Of a stretch of DNA of 64,000 nucleotides, positions 18,965 to 29,245 are shown one piece after another. The notes beneath the pieces were generated by a model. The model did not search any database and was not told the origin of the DNA. It worked only from the letters and a program-made list of their open reading frames with translations. Position 1 is the first letter of the stretch. The number at the start of each line of letters is the position of its first letter. Made by a program: the position numbers and the translations under genes. The stretch is from an uncultured Prevotellaceae bacterium (GTDB lineage: Bacteria; Bacteroidota; Bacteroidia; Bacteroidales; Bacteroidaceae): positions 1 to 64,000 of the forward strand of contig CACXMM010000002.1 of assembly GCA_902768785.1 (NCBI GenBank), in the 5' to 3' direction.

Positions 18965-19788
18965 ATACCAGCCTTGTCCAGCTCGATGGCCATTTCCTGT
19001 TGTAGCTCACGGGCCTTGTTTCCTGCGATCTCGGCGAAATGATCATCGTTGCATGCGTAGATGATGCCACGGGAGGAGTTGACCAGTAAGCCACAGTCTT
19101 TGTTCATGCCATACCTGCATACCTCCTGCAGACTGCCACCCTGGGCTCCTACACCAGGAACCAAGAGAAAATGATCCGGGGCCACTCTGCGGATGTCCTC
19201 AAACATCCTACCTTGTGTGGCACCGACCACATACATCATGTTCTCGGGCGTTCCCCATTCCTGTGACTTCAGGATCACCTTCTCAAACAGGCGCTGACCC
19301 GTGGGGTCTTCCGTCAGCTGGAAGTCATGACTTCCCTTGTTACTGGTAAGTGCCAGCAGGATTACCCATTTGTCTGGGTAGGCCAGGAACGGGGTCACGG
19401 AGTCTTCTCCCATATAGGGGGCAACGGTCAAGGCATCCACGTTGTATTCCTCGAAGAATGTGCGGGCATACATCGTGGAGGTGTTACCGATATCCCCACG
19501 TTTTGCATCGGCGATGATCAGATGATGGGGATGGTTTTGCTGGATGTAGCTACAGGTATCGACAAAGGCTTTCATCCCTTTGAGGCCGTATGCCTCGTAG
19601 AAAGCGAGGTTCGGCTTATAGGCCACACAATAGGGGGCGGTGGCATCGATAATGGCTTTGTTAAACTCGAAGATGGGGTCATACAAATCGAAGACACACT
19701 GCGGCATCTTCTTGGGATCGGTATCCAGACCAACACAGAGAAATGATCGTTTCTGCTTGATCTGCTTGATGAGTTCTTGTCTGTTCAT
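18961..19788 (-). CDS. pyrF: Orotidine-5'-phosphate decarboxylase (type 2)
   Basis: A 275-aa TIM-barrel enzyme making UMP from [18 protein letters not shown] is the N-terminal signature and [14 protein letters not shown] holds the catalytic Lys/Asp pair; [11 protein letters not shown] is the phosphate-binding loop. Length fits the longer type 2 branch. It follows prfA after a heptamer-repeat spacer and overlaps the HD hydrolase gene by 4 bp. Confidence 0.95.
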   Translation of the reverse strand: MNRQELIKQIKQKRSFLCVGLDTDPKKMPQCVFDLYDPIFEFNKAIIDATAPYCVAYKPNLAFYEAYGLKGMKAFVDTCSYIQQNHPHHLIIADAKRGDIGNTSTMYARTFFEEYNVDALTVAPYMGEDSVTPFLAYPDKWVILLALTSNKGSHDFQLTEDPTGQRLFEKVILKSQEWGTPENMMYVVGATQGRMFEDIRRVAPDHFLLVPGVGAQGGSLQEVCRYGMNKDCGLLVNSSRGIIYACNDDHFAEIAGNKARELQQEMAIELDKAGI

Positions 19789-19802
19789 GGGCTATAATTT
19801 TT

Positions 19803-19837
19803 AAGTTCAAAGTTCAATGATCAAAGTTCAAAGAACT
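19803..19837 (-). repeat. Heptamer tandem repeat between prfA and pyrF
   Basis: On the plus strand: AAGTTCA, AAGTTCA, ATGATCA, AAGTTCA, AAGAACT. Five 7-bp units fill most of the 48-bp spacer from the prfA stop to 15 bp before the pyrF start. Confidence 0.75.
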
Positions 19838-20946
19838 TATAGTTCTGCTTCTTTCATACGTTCTGCGTTTTCCGCCACGGTCAGCGCATCGATCATGTCC
19901 TGGATATTTCCGCCAAGGAAGCCCTGCAGGTCGTGTGTCGTATATCCGATGCGGTGATCCGTAACACGTCCTTGTGGGAAGTTGTATGTACGGATCTTGG
20001 CAGAGCGGTCGCCAGTAGATACCAGTGTCTTTCGCCTTGAAGCGATATCATCCATGTATTTCTGGTGCTCCTTATCATATATAAAGGTATAGAGGCGAGA
20101 CAAGGCACGTTCCTTGTTCTTCGGCTGGTCGCGCGTCTCTGTACACTCGATGAGAATCTCCTCGGTCTCACCCGTATTCGGGTTCTTCCACATATAACGA
20201 AGTCGTACACCAGACTCCACCTTATTCACGTTCTGACCGCCGGCACCGGAGCTACGGAAAGTATCCCATTTGATCTCACCTTCGTTGATGTGTACCTCAA
20301 ACTTATCAGCTTCAGGAAGGACGGCCACGGTGGCAGCACTGGTATGCATACGACCTTGCGTCTCGGTGGCAGGCACACGCTGTACACGATGCACACCACT
20401 TTCGTACTTGAGCGTACCATATACATCTGCGCCGCTCACGGCGAAGTCGATCTCCTTGTAACCACCCACAGCACCCTCGCTGACGCTGGTCACAGAAAGG
20501 TTCCAACCTTTGGAATCGCAGAAGCTCTTGTACATCTTGAACAGGTCGCCGGCAAACAGACAAGCTTCGTCACCACCTGTTCCAGCACGGATTTCCATCT
20601 GTACATTCTTTGCGTCCTCAGGATCCTTGGGAATCAACGCCAGTTTGATTTCCTCTTCCAATTGGGGTTGCAGATCCTCATTCAACGACAGCTCCTCGCG
20701 AGCCATCTCCTTCATCTCGGGATCGTCCTCGTTGGCCAGGATGTCCTTGGCTTCCTTGATGGCATTCAGACAAGCGATGTAACGTTTGCGGACATCCATA
20801 ATGTCACCAAGGTCCTTATATTCCTTTGTTAATCGCACAAAACGATTCTGGTCGGCAATCACCTCGGGGTCGGTAATCAGTGTTGATACCTCCTCAAAGC
20901 GAGCTTCCAGACCGTCAAGTTTCTGTAATATTGAATTATTCTCCAT
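19837..20946 (-). CDS. prfA: Peptide chain release factor 1
   Basis: A 369-aa class I release factor for UAA/UAG. The codon-reading PAT tripeptide is at 192-194 (QRVPATETQG) and the catalytic GGQ at 236-238 (SSGAGGQNVNK); PAT rather than SPF marks RF1, not RF2. No frameshift is needed. Its start overlaps the end of the upstream secreted-protein gene by 11 bp. Confidence 0.95.
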   Translation of the reverse strand: MENNSILQKLDGLEARFEEVSTLITDPEVIADQNRFVRLTKEYKDLGDIMDVRKRYIACLNAIKEAKDILANEDDPEMKEMAREELSLNEDLQPQLEEEIKLALIPKDPEDAKNVQMEIRAGTGGDEACLFAGDLFKMYKSFCDSKGWNLSVTSVSEGAVGGYKEIDFAVSGADVYGTLKYESGVHRVQRVPATETQGRMHTSAATVAVLPEADKFEVHINEGEIKWDTFRSSGAGGQNVNKVESGVRLRYMWKNPNTGETEEILIECTETRDQPKNKERALSRLYTFIYDKEHQKYMDDIASRRKTLVSTGDRSAKIRTYNFPQGRVTDHRIGYTTHDLQGFLGGNIQDMIDALTVAENAERMKEAEL

Positions 20947-21679
20947 TATATACCTTATATGTTTTCGTTGCTTCTTTCACGATGTAGAATCCTTTGGGGA
21001 GTCCGCTCAATACAGACTTGATAGTTACTCCCGTCTGCGGAATACGCTTGATCAGTGTTCCATTCAGGTTGTAGATGCACAGGTCGCCTATGGGCGAGTC
21101 AATGTCATTATCTGTAATACCTGTTGCAATGGTATTGGAAACCTCAGGCCAGAAGGTGGCGATGTAAGTAAACCCTTCAGCAGGATTTGCCAAGTCGATT
21201 GTTCTTCCCCAATGCACTGAACTGTTGAAATTGCCTTCAGCTACTGTGACTGTTGTTCCGTCAACTTCCAAAACAACAACAGAGTGACAATCATTCATTA
21301 CACGAACACCATCACCAACATGTATCTTTGGCAGATTGTCGTATGAACCTTCAATTTTCCGGATGGGATACTCATAGTTTGAGGCATATTCCATCATGTC
21401 CATCATAAAGGCGAAACAGGCACGTCCTTTATAACAGCCATAGCTATACCCGTCAAATACGACGGTATTGAAGTAAGTATTCGAGTCGTCCCATGGTGTT
21501 CCCTCTTGATAGCCCTCCATATACTGACGATACATCAATCGTTCGTACACTTCCTGCTCATTCAGCGGTGTCTGTGCTAATGATGGCAGAAAAGCTGTTA
21601 CAACGATGAGTGAGATGATTATCCTGTGCAATCCTTTGATGCTATGCCAAGCGTATTGATTCTTCATATTGTAGTGCAT
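20936..21679 (-). CDS. Secreted CHAP/NlpC-like protein with type IX-like tail
   Basis: A 247-aa protein with a hydrophobic signal region (HRIIISLIVVTAFLPSLAQ). The central domain shows a Cys in KGRACFAFMMD, a His in NDCHSVVVLEV and an Asn in VAEGNFNSSVHWG, the order seen in papain-like CHAP/NlpC amidases. The last ~70 residues (SPIGDLCIYNLNG to LPKGFYIVKEATKTYKVYNG) resemble a type A sorting domain of type IX secretion. Function as a cell-wall or peptide hydrolase is inference. ATG at 21679 overlaps the purM stop by one base, with an alternative at 21667; its end overlaps prfA by 11 bp. Its place in a housekeeping operon is odd. Confidence 0.7.
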   Translation of the reverse strand: MHYNMKNQYAWHSIKGLHRIIISLIVVTAFLPSLAQTPLNEQEVYERLMYRQYMEGYQEGTPWDDSNTYFNTVVFDGYSYGCYKGRACFAFMMDMMEYASNYEYPIRKIEGSYDNLPKIHVGDGVRVMNDCHSVVVLEVDGTTVTVAEGNFNSSVHWGRTIDLANPAEGFTYIATFWPEVSNTIATGITDNDIDSPIGDLCIYNLNGTLIKRIPQTGVTIKSVLSGLPKGFYIVKEATKTYKVYNGE

Positions 21680-22851
21680 TAGTAGTTGAACGTGCCGAAT
21701 TCACTTTGGATGGTGAGCGATCGTGCTCCTTCTTCTATATGACCGATGATCTGGGCATCGATGTTGAACGACTTGGAAATCTCGATGACACGTTCTGCAA
21801 TCTCCGGCTGTACATAGATCTCCATGCGGTGTCCCATGTTGAACACCTGGTACATCTCTCGCCAATCAGTACCACTCTGCTCTTTGATCAAGCGGAAGAG
21901 TGGGGGAACGGGGAACATATTGTCCTTTACCACACGACAGTTGTCGCCCACGAAGTGAAGCACCTTGGTCTGGGCACCACCAGTACAGTGAACCATACCA
22001 TGAATCTGTGGTCGCATCTCGTCTAAGAGTTTCTTGATCACAGGAGCATAAGTTCTTGTGGGAGAAAGAACTAACTCACCTGCCGTAACGGTTCTTCCGT
22101 CATCTGTCTGTACAGGAGTATCCAATTTGCACCCACCACTATACACCAGCTCTTCAGGCACCTGATGGTCGTAACTCTCAGGGTACTTCTCAGCCAGGTA
22201 TTTGCTAAACACATCATGGCGGGCGGAGGTAAGACCGTTACTTCCCATACCGCCATTATATCGCTTCTCGTAGGTAGCCTGTCCGGTGCTGCTCAATCCC
22301 ACGATGACATCCCCAGGACGGATCTTCGCGTTGTCGATGACATCACTACGTTTCATGCGGCAGGTTACGGTGGAGTCAACGATGACGGTGCGTACGAGGT
22401 CACCCACATCAGCTGTCTCACCTCCCGTCGGATAGATACCGATCCCCATTTCGCGCAGTTCGGCAAGCAACTCGTCTGTTCCGTTGATAATCGCCGAGAT
22501 AACCTCACCGGGAATGAGCATTTTGTTTCGTCCGATGGTTGAGGAGACCAGGATATTATCCACGGCACCTACGCACAGCAGATCATCGGTGTTCATCACG
22601 ATGGCATCCTGAGCGATGCCCTTCCATACCGTGAGGTCTCCCGTCTCTTTCCAGTACATATAGGCCAGACTCGACTTGGTGCCTGCTCCGTCGGCATGCA
22701 TGATGTTACAATACTCAGGATCACCACCGAGGATATCGGGAATGATCTTACAGAAGGCCTGTGGGAAGACCCCTTTGTCAATGTTTTTAATAGCGTTGTG
22801 CACATCTTCTTTCGCTGCACTCACGCCACGCATCATATATCTGTTGTTCAC
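21679..22851 (-). CDS. purM: Phosphoribosylformylglycinamidine cyclo-ligase (AIR synthetase)
   Basis: A 390-aa ATP-dependent purine enzyme turning FGAM into AIR. MHADGAGTKSSLAY, DAIVMNTDDLLCVG and PTGGETADVGD match the PurM/AIRS fold. It is longer than the ~345 aa E. coli enzyme, as in Bacteroidetes. The start is GTG at 22851, or ATG at 22836 (MMRGVSAAKED). It opens the string purM, secreted protein, prfA, pyrF, HD hydrolase. Confidence 0.9.
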   Translation of the reverse strand: MNNRYMMRGVSAAKEDVHNAIKNIDKGVFPQAFCKIIPDILGGDPEYCNIMHADGAGTKSSLAYMYWKETGDLTVWKGIAQDAIVMNTDDLLCVGAVDNILVSSTIGRNKMLIPGEVISAIINGTDELLAELREMGIGIYPTGGETADVGDLVRTVIVDSTVTCRMKRSDVIDNAKIRPGDVIVGLSSTGQATYEKRYNGGMGSNGLTSARHDVFSKYLAEKYPESYDHQVPEELVYSGGCKLDTPVQTDDGRTVTAGELVLSPTRTYAPVIKKLLDEMRPQIHGMVHCTGGAQTKVLHFVGDNCRVVKDNMFPVPPLFRLIKEQSGTDWREMYQVFNMGHRMEIYVQPEIAERVIEISKSFNIDAQIIGHIEEGARSLTIQSEFGTFNY

Positions 22852-22865
22852 TTTTCAACTATCAA

Positions 22866-23453
22866 CTAAAATTTCACTTCAGGAGCTTTCTGGGCAGCGG
22901 CATCAGCCTCGAACTTATCCATGCGACTGAAGCCGAACAATCCTGCAAAGATGTTATTGGGGAAGGAACGGATGCCCGTATTGTACTCCTGAACAGCATC
23001 ATTGAATTTGTTACGAGCTTCGTTAATTCGGTTTTCTGTACCCTCTAACTGTACCTGCAGGTCTTTGAAATTTTCGTTTGCTTTCAAGTCAGGATAGGCC
23101 TCACCCACAGCAATCAGTCTGCCAAGAGCAGAAGTAAGCTCACCCTGTGCAGCCTGGAATTCTTGAAGCTTCTCGGGAGTGAGATTGGTCGGATCCACTG
23201 TAATCTGAGTAGCCTTTGCCCGAGCCTCCACCACATTCTCGAAAGTCTCCTGCTCATGCTTGGCATAACCCTTCACGGTTTCAACCAGATTAGGAATCAG
23301 ATCAGCACGACGCTGATAAGCGCTCTGCACATTTGCCCACGCCTTGGTAGCCGCTTCCTGATTACTTACCATGCCATTATATGCACCTTTTGCCCATAAA
23401 CAACAGAGAATAATCAATACGATAATTCCTAAGATTCCATAACTCTTTTTCAT
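22866..23453 (-). CDS. lemA: LemA family membrane protein
   Basis: A 195-aa protein with an N-terminal membrane helix (ILGIIVLIILCCLWAKG) and an extracytoplasmic helical domain carrying the family pattern AWANVQSAYQRRADLIPNLVETVKGYAKHE. LemA proteins have no settled biochemical role. It lies next to a TPM-domain gene, a very common pairing, 62 bp downstream of it. Confidence 0.92.
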   Translation of the reverse strand: MKKSYGILGIIVLIILCCLWAKGAYNGMVSNQEAATKAWANVQSAYQRRADLIPNLVETVKGYAKHEQETFENVVEARAKATQITVDPTNLTPEKLQEFQAAQGELTSALGRLIAVGEAYPDLKANENFKDLQVQLEGTENRINEARNKFNDAVQEYNTGIRSFPNNIFAGLFGFSRMDKFEADAAAQKAPEVKF

Positions 23454-23515
23454 AAACGTTTTTATTTAATAGTTATACATATTATCTTTTTGTTTATTAC
23501 GATGACATAGATAGC

Positions 23516-24679
23516 TTACCAGCCACCACCAGCACCGCCACCGCCGAAGCTGCCTCCGCCGTATCCACCACCGAAGCCTCCGCCTCCGAAGCCACCTCCC
23601 CAAGTGGAGCCCCAGCTACTGCTGCCACCTCCCATGCGGGAGCGGCCATAGCCAGTATAGCCAGTACCTCCGGATGGCAGTTTGACCCAATCATATTTCT
23701 CATTCAAGATGACATAGATCACGAACAAAAACGCTAACATGAACATGGATGCGTTCATGGGTAAGTCAACATTGTCTTCTGCTTTCCCCACCAACAAATC
23801 ATCCTCGGTTGGACCGTTAAGCTCACGTTTCTCAACGGCCAACGCATAGAGGCCCTTGGAAAGTGACAGCATGGCACCATCGGGATTCGACTCACGCATA
23901 AAGGGAGTGAGGAATTTACGTGCCAATCGGGAACAGTCGGCATCGGTGAGATCACCTTCAAGTCCTCTGCCAGGTGCGATGAAATATTTCCGGTCCTCGT
24001 AGGCCACCACGATCACCAGACCGCGGTTCGTCTCTTTCCTGCCCACACCATAATTGTTTCCGATGTCCTGGGCCATGCGGAAAGGATCCTGGTTCTCGAT
24101 ATGATTGACGATGACCACCGCCGATTCGATACCCACATTCCGTTCCAGATCCTGGAACACAAGATTCAGAGAGTCCACGGTAGCCTGGCGGATCACCGAA
24201 TCGGGATTCGACACATACTGACTTCCGTCTCTCAGATGGGGCAAGGGAATGTTCTGGGCGTTCCAGACAGTGGCTGTGCCTGTCGGTTCGTCAGAATCCC
24301 TATAAATAGAATAATTACACGATGTGACTATACTGATCAACAATGCCCAGAACAGGGCACCATAGAAAAGCTTGTTGAATTGGAAAGAAGGCAGATTCGA
24401 TTGTTTCTGTGCGGCTTTCTGTTTTTTCTTGCTATCAGAAGCTTTCGCCTTGTTGATATACAGCTGATCTTGCGTGGCAAGACTCGGATTCTTCAGCCGA
24501 TGGCCATAGAAATACCAAGAGCCGAAGATAACTGCCACCGTACCGAGAAGGAGCAGAGCCAGCTTGCCATATGTGAGACTCTCACCGAAGATCTTGAGAA
24601 GATACTCTGGCAAGAACAGCACGGTGATCAGGGCAAAGAGCGCCAACAGATAGATAAGACAGCCGTCTTTGTTCGTCAT
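23516..24679 (-). CDS. TPM-domain membrane protein with glycine-rich tail
   Basis: A 387-aa protein. Two N-terminal hydrophobic segments (LIYLLALFALITVLFL; LALLLLGTVAVIFGSWYFYG) and a third (LFYGALFWALLISIVTSC) precede a TPM (YgcG-type) domain with VVIVNHIENQDP and NRGLVIVVAYEDRKYFI. A further helix near residue 325 is followed by a Gly/Ser/Trp-rich tail. TPM domains of this type occur with LemA and may act in envelope maintenance. ATG at 24679 is preferred to a TTG at 24727 inside aroE; the gene overlaps nothing essential this way. Confidence 0.8.
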   Translation of the reverse strand: MTNKDGCLIYLLALFALITVLFLPEYLLKIFGESLTYGKLALLLLGTVAVIFGSWYFYGHRLKNPSLATQDQLYINKAKASDSKKKQKAAQKQSNLPSFQFNKLFYGALFWALLISIVTSCNYSIYRDSDEPTGTATVWNAQNIPLPHLRDGSQYVSNPDSVIRQATVDSLNLVFQDLERNVGIESAVVIVNHIENQDPFRMAQDIGNNYGVGRKETNRGLVIVVAYEDRKYFIAPGRGLEGDLTDADCSRLARKFLTPFMRESNPDGAMLSLSKGLYALAVEKRELNGPTEDDLLVGKAEDNVDLPMNASMFMLAFLFVIYVILNEKYDWVKLPSGGTGYTGYGRSRMGGGSSSWGSTWGGGFGGGGFGGGYGGGSFGGGGAGGGW

Positions 24680-24699
24680 ACACAAAAACAGGAAGAAGG

Positions 24700-25446
24700 T
24701 TAATCTTTTCCGTTCCAGAACTCCCAACTGGCAAAGGCTTGCAAGAGCAGCATCTCCAAACCGTTCTTGACGGTAGCCCCCTGCTGACGACCTTTATACA
24801 TAAACAATGTTTCGTCGGGATTATAAATCAAGTCATAGAGGATATTGTTCTCGTCCATCGCCTCGTAGGGAAGGAGAGGACAGGAGTCACTATGGGGATA
24901 CATCCCCAGGGGGGTGCAGTTCACAATGACATTATATTCCTTCACCACTTCGGGTGTGATGCGTTCATACTGAATCGTTCCCGGACGTTCATAACGACTC
25001 ACGAAGACAGTTTCCAAGCCCAATGACTTCAGTCCGAAGTCGATGGCTTTCGAGGCACCGCCCGTTCCCAGGATCAACGCTTTCTTATGCACTTTCTCCA
25101 GCATGGGCTCGATGCTCTTCGTGAAACCGATCACGTCGCTGTTGAATCCTTTCAGCTTCACATCCTTACCTTTGTGGTCGATACGTATCACATTCACGGC
25201 ACCGATGGCACGTGCCTCGGGACTCACCGCGTCGAGGTAATCGAAGACTTTTTCCTTGTAGGGGATCGTCACGTTTAGTCCACGCAGCTCAGGGTTCGTT
25301 GTGAGGACCTCTGGTAAATCCTCAATCGTAGGTATCTCGAAGTTGATATACTTCGCATCGATTCCCTCGTTCTGAAACTTCTCATTGAAATAGCTAATGG
25401 AGAACGAGTGACCTAAAGGGTATCCAATCAGTCCGTATTTGTCCAT
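24700..25446 (-). CDS. aroE: Shikimate dehydrogenase
   Basis: A 248-aa NADP-dependent enzyme of aromatic amino acid synthesis. GYPLGHSFSISYFN binds shikimate, VTIPYKEKVFDYLD holds the catalytic Lys, and LGTGGASKAI is the nucleotide-binding loop; VNCTPLGMYP is also conserved. Length is slightly short, as in Bacteroidetes homologues. Same strand as its neighbours, 25 bp after menG. Confidence 0.93.
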   Translation of the reverse strand: MDKYGLIGYPLGHSFSISYFNEKFQNEGIDAKYINFEIPTIEDLPEVLTTNPELRGLNVTIPYKEKVFDYLDAVSPEARAIGAVNVIRIDHKGKDVKLKGFNSDVIGFTKSIEPMLEKVHKKALILGTGGASKAIDFGLKSLGLETVFVSRYERPGTIQYERITPEVVKEYNVIVNCTPLGMYPHSDSCPLLPYEAMDENNILYDLIYNPDETLFMYKGRQQGATVKNGLEMLLLQAFASWEFWNGKD

Positions 25447-25471
25447 TTTTATCGTTGTTTAATGATCACTA

Positions 25472-26206
25472 TTATTTCGTTGCCACATACAGGGTACATA
25501 CACCAAAGGTGAGTCGTTGAAAACGAGCCTCACGGAATCCGGCGTTTTTGAGAATCTTCACCATCTGCTCTCCCTGTGGAAAAGCCTCGATGGTTGCAAT
25601 CAGGTATTTGTAGGCGTGCTTGTCCTTAGAAATGATCTTCCCATAGAGAGGCAACAGAGTATGACTATACAGCCAGAACAGCTGCTTCATAGGGAAACGA
25701 TGAGGTTGCGATAATTCAACGATACACAGATGACCATCGTCTTTCAGCACCCTACACATTTCTTGCAGTCCTTTATCCAGATCCTGAAAGTTACGAATGC
25801 CGAAGGCTGCCGTCACCGCATCAAAGCATCCGTCTGGAAACGAAAGGGCCAGACAGTCCTCCTTCCTAAACGAGATCACCTCGTCAAGGCCCTCGTTCTT
25901 CACTTTCTCCCTACCAATCTGCATCATCCCTTCAGAGATATCTGCGCCGATCAACTCCTGAGGATGTAGCATCTTGGCGGCCAGGATAGCGAAGTCACCG
26001 GTACCGGTGGCGATGTCGAGGATGCGCTGGGGCTGATAGGGCACCAGCTGCTTGAGGGCTTTGCGCCGCCATCCCCGGTCGATGTCCCACGACAGACGGT
26101 GGTTCAAGGTGTCGTAGGTAGGTGCGATGTTGTTGAACATCTGTTCCACCTGCTTGTCCTTCTCCTGACCGTCCTGATAAGGTGTGATCGCTTCCTGTTT
26201 GTACAT
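25472..26206 (-). CDS. menG: Demethylmenaquinone methyltransferase
   Basis: A 244-aa SAM-dependent methyltransferase that finishes menaquinone. Motif I is [33 protein letters not shown] and [16 protein letters not shown] are UbiE/MenG signatures. Bacteroidales use menaquinone, so MenG is the likelier role than UbiE. It follows purC after a 9-bp repeat spacer. Confidence 0.93.
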   Translation of the reverse strand: MYKQEAITPYQDGQEKDKQVEQMFNNIAPTYDTLNHRLSWDIDRGWRRKALKQLVPYQPQRILDIATGTGDFAILAAKMLHPQELIGADISEGMMQIGREKVKNEGLDEVISFRKEDCLALSFPDGCFDAVTAAFGIRNFQDLDKGLQEMCRVLKDDGHLCIVELSQPHRFPMKQLFWLYSHTLLPLYGKIISKDKHAYKYLIATIEAFPQGEQMVKILKNAGFREARFQRLTFGVCTLYVATK

Positions 26207-26222
26207 GATCTGTCGTTTATGG

Positions 26223-26267
26223 ATACTATAGATGCTATAGATACTATAGTTTCTATAGATGCTATAG
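26223..26267 (-). repeat. Nonamer tandem repeat between purC and menG
   Basis: Plus-strand units ATACTATAG, ATGCTATAG, ATACTATAG, TTTCTATAG, ATGCTATAG: five 9-bp repeats between the purC stop and 16 bp before the menG start. Confidence 0.85.
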
Positions 26268-26268
26268 A

Positions 26269-27216
26269 TTATAAAGTCTTCAAATATTCGCTCACATTCT
26301 TCTCGATACGTGCAGCGATATCTCCTTCTTCCGTTGCCTTGTCGAACCGTTCACCGACAATATGCTCATACAGCTCGATGTATCGCTCGGAAACGCTCTC
26401 GGCATAAGCATCGGTAATCTCTGGCATCACCTGTCCAGGCTCGTTCATGAAGTTATGCTCAATGAGCCACTGGCGTACGAACTCCTTGGAGAGCTGTCGC
26501 TGTGGCTCACCCTTGGCCAGTTTCTCCTCGTAGCCATCGGCATAGAAATACCTGCTGGAATCAGGCGTATGGATCTCGTCAATCAGATACACCTTACCGT
26601 CGCGTTTGCCGAACTCATATTTGGTGTCAACAAGGATCAGTCCCTGCTTGGCAGCAATCTCCTGACCGCGTGCAAATATCTTGCGGGTGTAGTCCTCCAT
26701 CACCTCATAGTCTTCTTTGCTCACGATGCCCTGGGCAATGATCTCCTCTTTCGAGATATTCATGTCGTGCCCCTCATCGGCTTTTGTCGTTGGTGTAATG
26801 ATGGGTTCCGGGAAACGCTCATTCTCGCGCATGCCATCTGGGAGCTTCACCCCGCAGAGCTCACGACAGCCGTTCTTATATTCACGCCAGGCAGAACCTG
26901 TAAGAATTGAACGGATGATCATCTCCACACGGAATCCCTCACATTTCAAGCCAACGGTGACCATGGGGTCGGGGGTAGCCAGTTTCCAGTTCGGACAGAT
27001 ATCGGTTGTGGTATCCAGGAACTTGGCAGCAATCTGATTGAGCACCTGCCCCTTGAAGGGTATTCCTTTGGGCAACACCACGTCAAAGGCGGAAATTCTG
27101 TCGGTGGCCACCATGACCAGGATATCGTCATTGATATTATACACATCACGAACTTTACCGTGATACACACTTTTCTGTCCATCAAAATGGAAATCAGTTC
27201 TTGTTAATGCCTTCAT
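26269..27216 (-). CDS. purC: Phosphoribosylaminoimidazole-succinocarboxamide synthase
   Basis: A 315-aa SAICAR synthase of purine synthesis. [26 protein letters not shown] and [13 protein letters not shown], then [15 protein letters not shown], are the family motifs. It is the longer eukaryote-like or Bacteroidetes form. Its start overlaps the 3' end of phoH by 23 bp. Confidence 0.95.
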   Translation of the reverse strand: MKALTRTDFHFDGQKSVYHGKVRDVYNINDDILVMVATDRISAFDVVLPKGIPFKGQVLNQIAAKFLDTTTDICPNWKLATPDPMVTVGLKCEGFRVEMIIRSILTGSAWREYKNGCRELCGVKLPDGMRENERFPEPIITPTTKADEGHDMNISKEEIIAQGIVSKEDYEVMEDYTRKIFARGQEIAAKQGLILVDTKYEFGKRDGKVYLIDEIHTPDSSRYFYADGYEEKLAKGEPQRQLSKEFVRQWLIEHNFMNEPGQVMPEITDAYAESVSERYIELYEHIVGERFDKATEEGDIAARIEKNVSEYLKTL

Positions 27217-28183
27217 TGTTATTATCTTTATTTTGATTTTCTTTCTTCACCCTTTCATAAGCCTCAAACGCATTGACAATGCGGGTAACGAGTTTATGCC
27301 GAACAATATCTTTCTTCGTCATCTCCACAAACGAAATACCTTCCACTCCCTTCAGGATCCGCATGGCCTCACGAAGACCGCTCTGAGTTTCGCGTGGAAG
27401 GTCAACCTGCGTCATGTCTCCCGTAATAATCATCTTGGTGTTCCATCCCATACGGGTAAGGAACATTTTGATCTGTGCCGATGTCGTGTTCTGTGCTTCG
27501 TCTAAGATCACCACGGCATCACTCAGGGTACGTCCGCGCATAAAGGCGAGGGGAGCGATCTGGATAATGTGCTTATCCATCATATCCTGAAGCTTGGCAG
27601 CGGGGATCATATCCTCCAAGGCATCGTAGAGCGGCTGCAGGTAAGGATCGATCTTGTCCTTCATGTCACCTGGGAGGAACCCCAATTTCTCACCAGCCTC
27701 TACAGCGGGACGGCTCAGGATGATCTTCTTTGCTTGTTTCTCCTTCATGGCCTTCACGGCCAGAGCGATACTGAGGTATGTCTTACCCGTTCCTGCTGGT
27801 CCTACGGCAAAGATCATATCGTCTTTCTCGAATGCATCGATCAGCTTCTGTTGGTTTTCGCTGCGGCTCTTGATGGCACGTCCGGAGACGCTGTAGGCCA
27901 CCACGCCCTTCACCGCCTCATCCTTGGTCTTGCGACCGTTGATGATGTCCAATATATCTTCTTCGCTGATTCGATTGAATTTCAGCACATGTTTGCGCAT
28001 GGCTTCCACCTGTTCTTCGAAAATACTCATCTGCTCGTCATCCCCAATTACACGCAGGACATTGTCGCGGGCAACGATACGCAGTTTGGGATACAGTGCT
28101 TTAATCATCTGCAAATGACTGTTCCCAACACCGTAGAACACCACGGGATCTATATCTTCAAGAACGATATGCTTCTCTGTCAC
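27194..28183 (-). CDS. phoH: PhoH family ATPase
   Basis: A 329-aa cytoplasmic P-loop ATPase. An N-terminal KH-like RNA-binding region is followed by Walker [15 protein letters not shown] (about residue 128) and Walker [11 protein letters not shown], with [11 protein letters not shown] downstream. PhoH proteins are linked to RNA metabolism. The start is GTG at 28183; no closer ATG fits. A -7 element lies 18 bp upstream. Confidence 0.92.
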   Translation of the reverse strand: MTEKHIVLEDIDPVVFYGVGNSHLQMIKALYPKLRIVARDNVLRVIGDDEQMSIFEEQVEAMRKHVLKFNRISEEDILDIINGRKTKDEAVKGVVAYSVSGRAIKSRSENQQKLIDAFEKDDMIFAVGPAGTGKTYLSIALAVKAMKEKQAKKIILSRPAVEAGEKLGFLPGDMKDKIDPYLQPLYDALEDMIPAAKLQDMMDKHIIQIAPLAFMRGRTLSDAVVILDEAQNTTSAQIKMFLTRMGWNTKMIITGDMTQVDLPRETQSGLREAMRILKGVEGISFVEMTKKDIVRHKLVTRIVNAFEAYERVKKENQNKDNNNEGINKN

Positions 28184-28200
28184 TGATACGAATTTTTGTG

Positions 28201-28208
28201 CAAAAATA
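28201..28208 (-). promoter_or_regulatory. Candidate -7 element for phoH
   Basis: TATTTTTG on the minus strand, 18 bp before the GTG start. A -33 TTTG is not evident. Confidence 0.4.
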
Positions 28209-28257
28209 CAAAATAATGATGAAACAGCGAAGCGATTTGTGAGAAAATTGAGTTATA

Positions 28258-29238
28258 TCATAATCTTATACCAAAGAATGTGCGGACACGCCACTTGATG
28301 TTGTGCACGGCCAAACGCTCTTCATTGCCGATATTGGTGAAGTTAAAGACCATCGACAATCCCAGGAACTTGTTGCGCCATTGCCGTACCACGGCTCCAC
28401 GTCCTGTGATGATCACCTCAGGGAAATGATAGCTCAGAGGTACTCGATTGTCTCCGAAGGTCATGGAAGTGTTGCTATAGACGATGAATGTGGGTAGGGC
28501 AGAGATATGCAGCAGCCATCCCTCACCTGGCACGAAGTTATACCCATATCCCATACCGAGACCGATGTTTGTCATCTTCATGTCGGTCTTTTGCGTGTAA
28601 TCGAGGGTGGCATGCTGTCCCTGTCCCGACGCTGCCAGCAGGATACTTCCAGCTGAACGTCGCTGTATATAGCTCTGTGTGAAGGCAGCGGGGTAGGAGA
28701 AACGGCGGCTGTTGAAGACGTAGAACGCATTCACGTTCAACGTCTTCACCTTTAGCATGCCGTCTGGTAACTCGATACGGTCCATCCCTTCATGGTCGTG
28801 CCATCCTTTAAAATTATGGGCATCCTGATAGATGATGTCGAAACCGAATCGTTTGCCATAGGAGTTGAAGTTCAGTTCATAGTCACGGTATCTGCCCAAC
28901 AGTTTGGCGGGATTGAGTGCAGCGTTAAGCGAGAAACCCAAATAACTCACTCCAACACTTAGAGTGGATTTGTAGTCGGCTTTCATTTCCGACTTAAAAG
29001 GAATGCCGTTGTCCATTCCTTCTGTCTCTATTTTCGCTCCCGACACATTCATTCGTGCCACGATGGTCCACTTGGTTGTCGGACGTGTGATATAATTCGT
29101 GTCGATATTGCCACTACGGTAACGAACAGTCATCAGACTGTCGTTATGCCGAAGCATCCGCTGCAGCTTCTGTGTCTGGGCATCAGCACCAATCATCACC
29201 ATCATGATACCGATGGCTATTGATAGAAACCTCTTCAT
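28258..29238 (-). CDS. DUF4421-like outer membrane protein
   Basis: A 326-aa protein with a signal peptide (FLSIAIGIMMVMIGADAQ). The body is amphipathic beta-strands ending in an aromatic/hydrophobic C-terminus (WRVRTFFGIRL), as expected of a beta-barrel, and resembles the Bacteroidetes DUF4421 family: DTNYITRPTTKWTIVARMN and ISALPTFIVYSN. Role unknown. It starts 7 bp after the TolC-type gene, so it ends the efflux operon. Confidence 0.7.
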   Translation of the reverse strand: MKRFLSIAIGIMMVMIGADAQTQKLQRMLRHNDSLMTVRYRSGNIDTNYITRPTTKWTIVARMNVSGAKIETEGMDNGIPFKSEMKADYKSTLSVGVSYLGFSLNAALNPAKLLGRYRDYELNFNSYGKRFGFDIIYQDAHNFKGWHDHEGMDRIELPDGMLKVKTLNVNAFYVFNSRRFSYPAAFTQSYIQRRSAGSILLAASGQGQHATLDYTQKTDMKMTNIGLGMGYGYNFVPGEGWLLHISALPTFIVYSNTSMTFGDNRVPLSYHFPEVIITGRGAVVRQWRNKFLGLSMVFNFTNIGNEERLAVHNIKWRVRTFFGIRL

Positions 29239-29245
29239 TTCAACA

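Noticed and set aside
24680-24727. TTG-initiated N-terminal extension of the TPM protein into aroE
   Set aside because: An ATG at 24679 gives a normal membrane N-terminus; the extension overlaps the aroE 3' end.
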